Shown here in pieces: positions 22,478 through 32,050 of a stretch of 64,000 nt of DNA. A program made the position numbers and the translations under genes. Under the pieces are notes generated by a model that searched no databases, had not been told where the DNA came from, and worked only from the letters and a program-made list of their open reading frames with translations. Source of the stretch: Rhipidocladum racemiflorum (Eukaryota > Streptophyta > Magnoliopsida > Poales > Poaceae); contig CM070569.1 in the NCBI GenBank assembly GCA_036346355.1, positions 45,486,276 through 45,550,275 of the forward strand. Direction: 5' to 3'. Every line of letters begins with the position of its first letter. Position 1 is the stretch's first letter.

Positions 22478-22804
22478 CAGTGGCAGATCCAAGGCCCGGC
22501 CAATTTGGGTTTGTGCCCGGGCTCAGGTTCATATAACAAAAGCCCATATAGTTGGAGGTATGATTGAACTTTTGTTCTTGATTTGACTTTTGGTGGTAAC
22601 TGGCAAGCGGTTAAAGTTTTATTAGTGTTGTAATGAGGTGTCCGTGGTCATACTCTGTTACTCATTTATGTATTCAAACATCCTTTTAGTTTAAAACAAC
22701 TTTGATTGTTAATTTCGTTTGTATCAATAGTAAATGGCTTATGGACTTGTTATCCTTCTTTAAATGTATCCGGGCTCTGGAAAAAGTTCCTGGGTCCACC
22801 ACTG
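22478..22804. mobile_element. Non-autonomous hAT element (327 bp)
   Basis: Left end CAGTGGCAGATCCA and right end TGGGTCCACCACTG are inverted copies. The element is flanked on both sides by exactly GAGAGAGG (22470-22477 and 22805-22812). An 8-bp duplication and CAGTGG-type ends are typical of hAT transposons. It has no transposase, so it would need a helper. Confidence 0.88.
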
Positions 22805-23177
22805 GAGAGAGGAGTGAGGGCAAATGAATCTTGGGGCAAAAGAATAGTCTGGATAGTGCCTGTCGGTAGAAGCACGTGTAGATATGCATTGATTTTCGCG
22901 TTATTTCTCCATTTTCAGCTTCAATATTTAGGGCCGGCCAGTACTACCTGAACGTGGTCAATCACCTGAAATGTGCCAGCACAGAGCGCTGCCTATTTGG
23001 CTAACGATGTATAGTACTATAGCTCTACAGTCTCTGTCGTGTATTATATGCACGTGTTCTTTACGACGGTACGACCATATGTGTGGAGAAGTGGCCACGG
23101 AACTTTCCAGTTTTAAATATCGACACATTGGAGAAGAACAAGGCCAGAAGTACAGAACATTGCATCTGAACTTTACA

Positions 23178-23312
23178 ATGATATGTATCACTATTTTTAA
23201 AGTTATATAAATATTAAAATATGACTGAACAGTAAACAGTAATTATTTATCTTTTTATTTGTTTTAAAATTTGTGTAACTTGTGTTAGAGGGTAATACAT
23301 AAAAACACTACT
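23178..23312. repeat. MITE-like repeat, family A copy 1
   Basis: A core of AAGTTATATAAATATTAAAATAT, followed by ATTTGTGTAACTTG and ending ATACATAAAAACACT. Similar copies lie at 28937-29064 and 50812-50957. This copy's left end is the most degraded. Confidence 0.55.
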
Positions 23313-23490
23313 CTAAGATGTTAAGTACGCATATATACGTGCGTGCACCTGCAAAATGCATAATATCATTGCTGTCACGCTTAGCTAGAAAGCCTTCTAA
23401 TTAATCAAGTCTTAACGACGATCGATCCAACCGATTTCCTGATTAAGCACATGCCAAAACAATTAATCTACCAAGTTGGCAAACATCTAA

Positions 23491-24221
23491 GGGCTTGTTT
23501 GGATATTATGGGAGGAAATCCCAGGGAATAAAATCTCAAAGGGGGGTTTTAAGGGCACGTAGAATCCCTCTCATCCCTTTGGAAAAATCACATCTTTAGT
23601 AAAATATTTCCTGCCACCGTAGAGGCATTCAGAAAATCTCAGATATTCAAAAAATCTCTTAAAAATCATAAAAAAAATCTTGGATATTCAAAAAATCTCT
23701 TAAAAATCATAAAAAATTCAGAAAAAATTAAAATATTTAGGGAAAAACGTTTGATCATATACTTATATCCACACATTCAAAATATATTCATACAAGCACC
23801 GTAGAGGCATTCCTTGTGACATAACGTATCAAACTGAAAACTCGTACACATAAATGATACTGGACAAGATGAAACTAAGGCCTGTCAGAAATGATACTGG
23901 ACACAGCAATCCATTGGATGTTTACTGCCATTAACCCAATGACAAAAAGAATTTTCATTGAAGAAAGTATCGATCATAACTTATCATAAAATTGTCGCCG
24001 TGATCCTACACAACACGTTACAGTGGGCACTATTAACTTGCTGGATGGAAGATCAGAAAGAAAGCTAGGGCTTGGCAATGCAAATGATCAAACTGAAAAC
24101 TAGTACTAACTTGCAATGTTCTCTGAATACTTTCAGGCGTATATACAACGGCGTTTCGCTTATAATGTGTAGTGATCACCATATTCATCGTAGCGCCGTG
24201 TGTAATTGAAAAAACAAGCCC
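23491..24221. mobile_element. PIF/Harbinger (Tourist-like) element, 731 bp
   Basis: Starts GGGCTTGTTT and ends AAACAAGCCC, an inverted repeat. Flanks are TAA on the left and TGA on the right, close to the 3-bp TWA duplication of this superfamily. It contains a 46-bp direct duplication (about 23635-23720) and two copies of CACCGTAGAGGCATTC. No coding sequence. Confidence 0.6.
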
Positions 24222-25119
24222 TGAGTGAAAATAACAAAGGGGTAATTACTTTTTTGAATCATGTTAAAAAACAGACATTAGGTCCTTGTAAAGAAAATGA
24301 TAGTATTAGCACCATAAACTCAAGCCCACTGTACTGCTAATTAACAACTATATTAAGTCCATATACTACAATAATGCTTGAGTACTTGAATATGATATGA
24401 AACAAGCATAAATTGCATATATTCATGTAAATAGCAAGCTTTCATGATCTTACATTCACATATTTTTGAAGCAGTCATCATCACAGCAAAATAAATACAA
24501 GGGGAGTACATCATCTGGCCTATTGTCTAGATATAGTACATGTGTTAACATGTTGAAAATTTAGCTTATCGACTTAATTGCAGATTCCATGACAGTGCAA
24601 AAAAACAATAATGTGGATGTTTAGTACAAGGAACTGATTTCAAATACAGATGATGCTGGAGCCATATATCTAATGTTGCATCAGGGGAATAAAGCATATC
24701 AAGTAATTAGGGAATCCATATTTTCCTTATGAGAGCCTTGCTTGTATGAATCATTTTCATCGAAGGACTTGTGTAAGTCAATTTTTGTTGGAGGTTTTAA
24801 ATTAATTAAAACAATCTTCTGCAATTCTTCCTTGACAATTGTTGAGATGATCTTGATGCATGGACTTCATCTATGAAAAGATAAGTTTTGACTTTTGAGA
24901 CAAAAGGACAACACATGATTTACCCATCTTTGCAAAATGGAAATTTTATACACCCAAGGAAGAAACTGCACAACTCTTTGCAAAAGGAGCCAACAATTTA
25001 TTCCTGTACAGAATAACAACAACTAGATGAATATGTAAAACTCAGATACAGTGACACTTACATTTAAGTCCCAAAGCAAGAAGGCTGAGAGGTTCATTCT
25101 GTTTAGGGTATTGTCCCCG
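24222..25119. other. Intergenic AT-rich DNA, no gene seen
   Basis: No open frame of note, no family match and no clear repeat boundaries on either strand. Confidence 0.4.
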
Positions 25120-25375
25120 CACTACTACAGAAAGGCTTATATCAGACGCACCATCACAGACAGTCTTCGAAAACCGTCTGTAATATGGAACATCACTGAC
25201 AGTTCTATAGTCCAACTGTTAGTGTATCTATCACAAACGATTGTTAATTATACCCGTCTGGAATGTAGAACGATATCACATATGGTAAAACCGTCTGTGA
25301 TATCTTAAAACCGTCTGTGATGTAGAATGATATCACAGACGGTTTTATATTAAAACCATCTGTGATATTGTTCGA
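25120..25375. mobile_element. CACTA transposon terminus
   Basis: CACTACTACAGAAAGGC at 25120 is a typical CACTA end. It is followed by at least six subterminal copies, in both orientations, of ACCGTCTGTGATAT-like motifs, the transposase-binding repeats of this superfamily. No opposite end or transposase was found, so the element is partial or decayed. Its subterminal motif differs from that of the CACTA element at 61182. Confidence 0.7.
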
Positions 25376-25512
25376 TTTTACCATGACTGGGTGCTATTTT
25401 GGATTCAGTTGTATTGTGCTTGGGTGCTATTTTGACTAAGGCTTCAATTTTACCATGACTGGGTGCTATTTTGACTAAGTGTTCAATTTTACTATGACTG
25501 GGTGCTATTTTG
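25376..25512. repeat. Minisatellite-like tandem repeat
   Basis: Four copies of a unit built on TGGGTGCTATTTTG, three of them preceded by TTTTACCATGAC or a close variant, with spacing of 30-60 bp. It sits directly after the CACTA subterminal repeats and may belong to that element. Confidence 0.6.
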
Positions 25513-25722
25513 GATTCAAATGCGATCATACCGACACTACAGTTACCCAAGCTCCAGCGATGGATAGCGCAGCAGACTGGCTCAGCGAGGATAGGGGGAG
25601 GCGATGTCTGGGAAGCCCTCATGGTTGGATCCGTACCAGTCGCTCTCGCTGGGGGGCTGGAGAGCTCGCAGTCGGGGGTCATGAGGGTGCGGTCGGAGAG
25701 GGGGGAGGAGGAGGGTGCCTAA

Positions 25723-26253
25723 GAGCATCTCCAGCAAGGGCCCCTAAAATAAGGCTCCTATTTTGGATTTAGGGACTCTCCTTATTTTTTAGGGTCCTGT
25801 TTTCAGAGCACAAGTCCAGCAACAACCCCTAAATCTCAGCCCCTATTTTACTTTTTCTTCTATTTTGACATACCCGCTATATATAATCTTCATTTGACAC
25901 CACTAAAATTCAATCAAAAATATTTGTAATACATAAAACATAAGCATATTAACTTTTTACAATTTAAAAACATGATATTTCAAATTTAAATTTAAAATTT
26001 TGAAAACATGATAAATAGATAAATAGAAACTCCGAACAATGAATCAAACTACGAAGCGTTGTGAATTGCCCACAAATGGTCAATAAGATCATCTCGAAGC
26101 CTCTCATGTATTTCTCTGTCTTCAATCTCCTGGTGTATTTAGGGGTTTGAGTTGGGGCCTCCTAATTTTAGGGGCTTGAGTTGAGGCCCTCCTGGATCTG
26201 TTTTTTTAGTACACTCCATATTTTACGGTTTAGGGGCTCTGCTGGAGATGCTC
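25723..26253. mobile_element. PIF/Harbinger-type MITE (531 bp)
   Basis: Left end GAGCATCTCCAGCA and right end TGCTGGAGATGCTC are perfect inverted repeats. Both sides are flanked by TAA (25720-25722 and 26254-26256). The interior is AT-rich with no transposase. The 3-bp TAA duplication fits PIF/Harbinger. Confidence 0.85.
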
Positions 26254-27480
26254 TAAGCCGGTAGGAGGTCGCCCATGGCCGGCAGCGGCGAGGCATGGTT
26301 TGGCCGGGGAGGGGGGGTAACCCTAGTGCGCCGCTCACCTCTCATGCATCCAGTTGGGTGGGAAAAAATGGCGAAGAGAAATGGCAGAGATCGCCTCGAT
26401 GAAGATGGTGGTCGAGCTGTGTCTCGACGAAGACGGGGATTTTTTCCTTCGCCTCACAAGCCCCCCCCCCCCCCCCCCGGTCCCGTGGATTAGGCCGGTA
26501 ATTTTTGGTTCATGTGCTATCCAAATGCTGCTCCACTGGCCAAATTCTCCTTGGGAAATAAGAGGGATCCCGGGCAAATCCCTGGCTGCCAAACAAACCC
26601 TAAATGATAATATCTACCGGCCGGCCTGTTGGCTGGGGCCATGGAAAGCATGCACGATCCAGACGGCAAAAACACCGTTGTCAAGAGGATTTCTACGTAG
26701 GGGGTCACACGCACCGTAATTCGCAGGTGAGCAAGCCCTCCACGGCCGGACAGTCGCATACAGGTTAATTAATTTCTCCAGCGCGCGTGCGTATCGCTGT
26801 CAGATATCGCCTACCTCACGTACGTAAAATCGGGAGCAAATGAGCGTACCACACGTACGAGGGATCAATCGGATCGAAGTCGGCATTGCCACCCTCCCAT
26901 TCCGATCATGCACGCAGCTGCAAAGGATACAGTCGGTTGCCTTTGGTCAGGTACAGCGCGATGGACTGGACTGATCAGACGTTAATGTGGACCTGAATAC
27001 TAGCTTAACCGAATGCGATTACGACTAATTAACACTAATTAATTTGGGCACGGATCCGCCGCATGCAGTCTTGTTCCGACTACATGCATGCGCATACGGC
27101 ATACCTGTGAATTGGAGTTTGGAACTTTGGATTGGGAAAATTCAATGGAAGAGGAGGTAGCTAGCCTTGGCTCTAGACTCTTTGTTAATAGTCTTATAAA
27201 ACAACTGTTACCGTGCTGCTGCCAATCATGGTGGTCATCGACCCGTAACTAACGGTCTCGGCAATCCAATGTCTCAAACTGACCAGAATTTGCTTTTTAT
27301 TTCTGCTTGACTAGAGCTTGCCCGGTCATAAATGCCAAAAGTGCAGCTCAGGGGTCAGCATCACGGTAAGAACGGACATGTGGCACAGTCACACATGTAT
27401 CGGAGAACATTCGGATCGTGATCCATGGAGCTAGCTAGCCGGCTTCAATAGTCCGGAAGCCTAGATCGGTTGGATACTTG
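26254..27480. other. Intergenic and WRKY upstream region, with poly-C run
   Basis: A run of 18 C at 26461-26478 interrupts a GC-rich stretch (26260-26480). Sequence near 26560-26605 (GATTTGCC..., CAAACAAACCC) resembles the end of a Tourist-like MITE, but no full element was delimited. A TTGACT W-box core lies at 27307-27312, about 280 bp upstream of the WRKY start, compatible with WRKY self-regulation. Confidence 0.4.
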
Positions 27481-27486
27481 GATGTG

Positions 27487-27493
27487 TATAAAT
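27487..27493 (+). promoter_or_regulatory. Putative TATA box of the WRKY IIc gene
   Basis: TATAAAT 93-99 bp upstream of the first in-frame ATG (27586), a plausible distance for a plant core promoter with a short leader. Confidence 0.5.
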
Positions 27494-27585
27494 TGCAGAG
27501 CTTGAAACGAGAAATCTATCGTCAAACGTACGCAAGCCACTGGCCCAGCGGTAGCGGTAGCGGTAGCTTGCAGTACTAGTGGTGC

Positions 27586-28406
27586 ATGTTCATGGCGGCT
27601 TCTCTAGGACATAGCCATGAAACGTACTTCTCCTACCCGGCCACCACCTCCCTGTGCTTCCCTCCCCTATTGACGGACAACAGCGCAGCGCTCGACTTCC
27701 CGCCGCCCGCCATGGTTGACTTCCAGGAGCTCGACGCCGTTCGCCCTTCCGAGTACCACTCGCCGCCTCCGGTGGCGTTCGCCGGCGGCGGTGCTGCCGA
27801 GAACGAGATGAACATGTAAGGAAGTATATATGCAACGTGTGCTACATATATATATCGATCGTGCGTGCTGTTGTTTGATCTTGAATTAATTCTTGATGTT
27901 GTGCTGTGTTACGTTGTACTGCATATAGGAGTAGTTGCACCGGAGTCGTCGACGATGCAGTAAGGAGATTGGCGAGCAGATCAGGGATTAATAATGGGTG
28001 TGCGAGGATCGGGTTCCGGACGAGGTCGGAGGTGGACGTGCTGGACGACGGCTTCAAGTGGAGGAAGTACGGGAAGAAGGCGGTGAAGAGCAGCCCGAAC
28101 CCGAGGAACTACTACCGGTGCTCCGCGGAGGGGTGCGGGGTGAAGAAGCGGGTGGAGAGGGATCGCGACGACCCGCGCTACGTGATCACCACCTACGACG
28201 GCGTCCACAACCACGCCACCCCCGGCACCAGATATCTCATCGGCCACAGCGCGTCACCGGCGCCGTGCTCGGCTCCAGCTTGGGGCGTGCCGGCGGGGCC
28301 GCCTGCCGCCGGCCTTTCCCCGCCCCCGGGAAACGCGTGGAGGCCGGTGCAGTTGCATCCGCCGCCGCCGCCGGCGGCGGCTTACTCGTCGGAGTCATCG
28401 TACTGA
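27586..28406 (+). CDS. WRKY transcription factor, group IIc, WRKYGKK variant (two exons)
   Basis: Predicted exons are 27586-27815 and 27929-28406 (stop TGA 28404-28406), joined by a GT-AG intron of 113 bp that splits one Met codon, giving 235 residues. The DNA-binding domain has WRKYGKK at about residues 121-127 in place of the usual WRKYGQK, followed by a complete C-X4-C-X23-H-X-H zinc finger, which places it in group IIc. The N-terminal half is Ser/Pro/Ala-rich; a Pro/Ala-rich tail follows the domain. The second ATG at 27592 has a better start context. WRKY proteins bind TTGAC W-boxes in the nucleus; from work on other WRKYGKK proteins this variant may change site preference. The domain core lies within one exon, although most plant WRKY domains carry an intron. 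It is probably functional: no stop or shift is seen. Confidence 0.9.
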
Positions 28407-28936
28407 TCAGTTTACTGATTGATCATCAGGTCATCGCTATTATAGTTGATTAATTAAGGTTCAGAAATGTGGAGCTGGAGATCGATCGATCGATGCATGC
28501 CTGCGTCTTCGGTTGCGCCATTATTACCACATATACATGTATATATAGGAGGACTAAACTTATTTGTTTGAGAGATTAATTCGCTAGCTAGTAATTATAT
28601 CTCTGCAGGCATATCAATTTGATGGACGAACACGCATGATGTCGCAGATTATTAGCACCGAGTTAATTTGTTGCAGAGACTAGCATATATCTGGAAATAA
28701 CGCAAATTAATTAGCCGAATACAGGAGCGCGCGCACCGGGTTTGCTCGATCTCCTCTCGAGAATCGACGGTGTTAGGCTGTTAGCGGCGTCATTAAGCGC
28801 AACAATTCGGCAACTCTCGAACTTTGACACTTGTCCGGTGTTGCCACCATGTTGAGCACCCTTCATGCATCCATTATCGTTTACAAGTTTGCTACGCCAC
28901 AAAGTTGACCAAATTGTTCTCCAAGATGAGAAATAG
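28407..28936. other. 3' flank of the WRKY IIc gene
   Basis: AT-rich with ATCGATCGATCGATGC-type runs. No gene is seen. The polyadenylation site is not identifiable with confidence. Confidence 0.35.
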
Positions 28937-29064
28937 AAGTGGTGTTTTTATGTTTTTTTAAGTTATATAAATATTAAAATATAAATAAAGGGTATATAGT
29001 GATTACTTATTCTTTATTTGCTTTAAGATTTATGTAACTTAGGGAAATCACGTAGCACTGTTTG
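28937..29064. repeat. MITE-like repeat, family A copy 2
   Basis: Begins AAGTGGTGTTTTTATG and has the same AAGTTATATAAATATTAAAATAT core as copy 1. It ends GGGAAATCACGTAGCACT, the inverted partner of the left end. Confidence 0.6.
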
Positions 29065-29340
29065 CAAGATGCAGCATTTCAGCCCATGGGCCCAATATGC
29101 TATTGAGCTTAAAAAAAGATTATATATTTTCATGAATTACGTAGATATTAACAAAAAAAACTAAAATCACATCTTAATTTGTTTTCTTGTCTTCTTATGT
29201 GATGACTGATGAGTACTCTATCTGTTGCCGAATACATGTCATTCTATATTTCACATTTTGTTTCTAAATACATGTCATTTTAAAATTTTAAGATGATTTT
29301 TTACCATTTTTTTCTACTATACCCCTCTTATCTATTTTTA

Positions 29341-29620
29341 GGTCCCGTTTGGCAACTTGGAACCGGACAGTTTCTACTAGAATCTGGGAGAAACCCAGTC
29401 AAACGAGCTAAAGCTCTGAGCGATTCTCCTCGGAACGTTTCTTCTTTTTCCACGCCGGGGCCGAATCACCCTCAACCCCGTTTCACCCCGATTCACAGAA
29501 TCAAGACAGCTAGCCAAACGGTTTCCAGACAGTGATTCTGATTCTACATGAAACATTTCTATCAAGAATCTGGGACCGTTTCGGGTTCTACTAGAATCTA
29601 GAACCGTACCAAACAGGATC
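29341..29620. mobile_element. PIF/Harbinger-type MITE, family B copy 1 (280 bp)
   Basis: Starts GGTCCCGTTTGGCAACTTGG and ends GTACCAAACAGGATC. The left flank is TTA, the right TCA. It is collinear with the copy at 42603-42840, which has cleaner ends. Confidence 0.75.
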
Positions 29621-30056
29621 TCAATGTTATTTATTATCATAGACTAGAGTAAGGTGTATCGTCCAAAGATATAATAAATATGAATAATATTTTTTTATAG
29701 ATATACCTTAGTGAAAGGGTAAGAAACTACATCTATTTATGAATGCATGAAGGGTACCGTCCCACTCTGCCAAAAGTCCTTGTCCTGTCTGCCACATCTC
29801 CCCTGATATTCCGACAATCCGACGCCCCTCCTTCTCCTCCTCCGCCATTGTATTGCCACCCCACCTCCCTCGCTACAAAGTGATTTTTTGGTAGAAATAG
29901 TCAAGTGGTTGTTAGCAATCCTCAAAGAATGGTTAACTTTGATTAAGTTTGTTTATTGGGGCTATCGGACAGTGCTTCACTTATCATTCAACATAACATA
30001 GTAGCTCAGAAGATCGAACGTTTGGATTAGTTCCTGAACAAGTTAAGTGCATGGAG
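29621..30056. other. Intergenic, no gene seen
   Basis: AT-rich DNA between a MITE and the copia element. A short pyrimidine-rich patch at 29815-29860 has no recognisable product. Confidence 0.35.
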
Positions 30057-30061
30057 GCTAC
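30057..30061. repeat. Target-site duplication GCTAC, left copy
   Basis: GCTAC directly precedes LTR start TGTTAG and is repeated at 35036-35040 after the 3' LTR. Confidence 0.93.
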
Positions 30062-30236
30062 TGTTAGAGAAGAAATCACGGCCGTATGGTTGTCCTTCTT
30101 TGTATAGATAATCCCATATTTAGGCTTACCATGTTTAGGCCATTACCATGTAATGCTGCATGTAATCTCCTTTTTAAGCAATGGAATTACAGCGCCCCAA
30201 GTGTGGCGAATTCCCAAAGTCCCTCTTCCTTTCTCA
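30062..30236 (+). repeat. 5' LTR, complete copy
   Basis: 175 bp, TGTTAGAGAAG...CCTTTCTCA. By eye it is identical to the 3' LTR at 34861-35035. Confidence 0.93.
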
Positions 30237-30396
30237 CACGGCCGTATGGTTGTCCTTCTTTGTATAGATAATCCCATATTTAGGCTTACCATGTTTAGGC
30301 CATTACCATGTAATGCTGCATGTAATCTCCTTTTTAAGCAATGGAATTACAGCGCCCCAAGTGTGGCGAATTCCCAAAGTCCCTCTTCCTTTCTCA
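30237..30396 (+). repeat. Second, partial 5' LTR copy in tandem
   Basis: 160 bp identical to LTR positions 16-175; the first 15 bases are absent. The junction reads TTTCTCA/CACGG. The primer-binding site follows this copy, not the first. The 3' LTR has no such duplication. Confidence 0.92.
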
Positions 30397-30409
30397 TGGT
30401 ATCAGAGCA
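30397..30409 (+). other. Primer-binding site, initiator tRNA-Met type
   Basis: TGGTATCAGAGCA follows the second LTR copy without a gap. It is the canonical plant primer site. Confidence 0.9.
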
Positions 30410-30442
30410 ATTGCTCCTAATCCCTCCTCCTGTGTTTCCGCC

Positions 30443-31600
30443 ATGAGTGACTCCACCAGCGCTGCTATCGTCAATGGCACTGCCGCTGCTCTCACCTCAG
30501 CCACCGAGTCCTTGACCAGCACGGTCATTACTGCATCTCCTTCCTTCTCAGCACAGGCCATCAATGTTGCTAGTGTCAAAACCCATGTTCCCATCACCCT
30601 TGATCTCAAAGCCTCCAACTATTCGATGTGGCGACTTTCATGAATGTGCTTGCTCGGCAAGTATGAATCGATGGCTCATGTCGCCGATGACACGCCACGG
30701 AAAGACCCGACCCCAACTGGATCCGTGAGGACTACATAGTCCGTTCATGGATTTATGCCTCTGTGTCAGAAGAAATCCGCTCCATCATTATGGAACCGGA
30801 TCAATCCGCCTGTGCTGCTTGGGCTAGCGTTGAGGATCTTTTCTTGACAACAAACTCGGCCGTCTTTGTCTTCATTGATGCTGAGTTCCGCTCCTGGTTC
30901 AGGGGGAATCCTCCATCACCGAGCATCGCAACAAGATGAAGTCTCTCGCCGACTCCCTCCGCGACGTCGGCCAACCGGTGTCTGATGAGACGCTGGTTCT
31001 CAACACTCTTCGTGGTCTCAACGACCACTACGCCGACATGAAGACTCTCATCCCGATGCAGTCGCCGTTTCCCAGCTTCATCAAGACTCGATCTCTCCTT
31101 CACCTGAAGGAGATCAGCAACAAAGCCACGTCTCCTACGACAGGGAGCGGCGGTACTGCCCTCATCACCACCTCCGGCAACCAGGGCAACGGCGGCAACC
31201 ACGGACGTGGCGACCGCGATAGCGATCGTGGGGGTGATCGCAATGGTGGCAATGGTGATCGGCGCAAACAGGGAAACCGCAACTACCGGCGCAACAACTA
31301 CAACAATAGGAGCACCGGTGGCGGCGAGCGGCGCTCCAACAGCACCAACGTCACCAACTCCACCAATGTTGGTCCATGGATCTGCTTCAACCCCTACACC
31401 GGCCAACTCCAGACTGCTCAGGGGACCTGGCGCGGTGTCCCTGCCGGGAACTCTGGGGCCGGACTCCTTGGCCCACCTCCGCGATCGACATCAGCACAGG
31501 CCTACACCACCACCTTGGCGCCCGTCCACAGCACACCGCCGGCGCTGCCAACCTCGGCTAGCTGGGACCAAGCTGGCCTGATCTCGGCGCTGAACAACAT
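30443..31600 (+). pseudogene. Copia gag, frameshifted
   Basis: An ATG at 30443 opens a Ser/Thr/Ala-rich N-terminus that reaches the gag signature NYSMWR near 30620. There the frame is lost and moves twice within 30 bases. Coding resumes openly from about 30936 (MKSLADSLRDVGQPVSDE) through a Gly/Asn/Arg-rich RNA-binding region at 31140-31350. I do not see a canonical CCHC knuckle; the basic region may replace it. The product would form the particle shell. Confidence 0.85.
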
Positions 31601-32050
31601 GGCGTTCCAGCCTCAACCGATGGGCGAGTGGGTTCTTGACTCGGGTGCTTCATCCCACATGTCCTCCGACGCTGGTATCCTCCTGTCCTCCAAACCCTTT
31701 TCTTCCTCTTCCCATGTGACAGTAGGTAATGGGTCCTCCATGCCTATCACCCACATTGGACATGTCAGTCTTCCTCCCTTTCAACTCCATAACGTTCTTG
31801 CTGTTCCTAATCTTGTTCGTAACCTCGTTTCCGTTCGTAAACTCACCTGTGATAACTCCTGTTCAGTGGAATTTGATCCTTCGGTTTTTCTATTAAGGAT
31901 CTTCGCACCAAGACAGAGATTCTCCGCTGCAATAGCCGGGGGGACCTCTACACCTTCTCCGGTGTCTCCGCACAGCCCTCCTGCCTCCTTGCGTCCACTG
32001 CCTCCGCGGAACTGTGGCATCGTCGCCTTGGTCACCCCGGCCGCGACTCC
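31601..32050 (+). pseudogene. Copia pol, protease
   Basis: Continues the gag frame. WVLDSGASSHM (31630-31662) is the copia aspartic protease active site. The frame is lost near 31885 in a T-rich run (GGTTTTTCTATT) and continues in the frame of the integrase, including the usual LWHRRLGHPG segment near 32008-32040 that begins the integrase zinc region. Confidence 0.85.

Noticed and set aside
26275..26759. Several overlapping frames around the poly-C run
   Set aside because: Frames are on both strands, of biased composition, and cross an 18-base homopolymer; no homologous domain.
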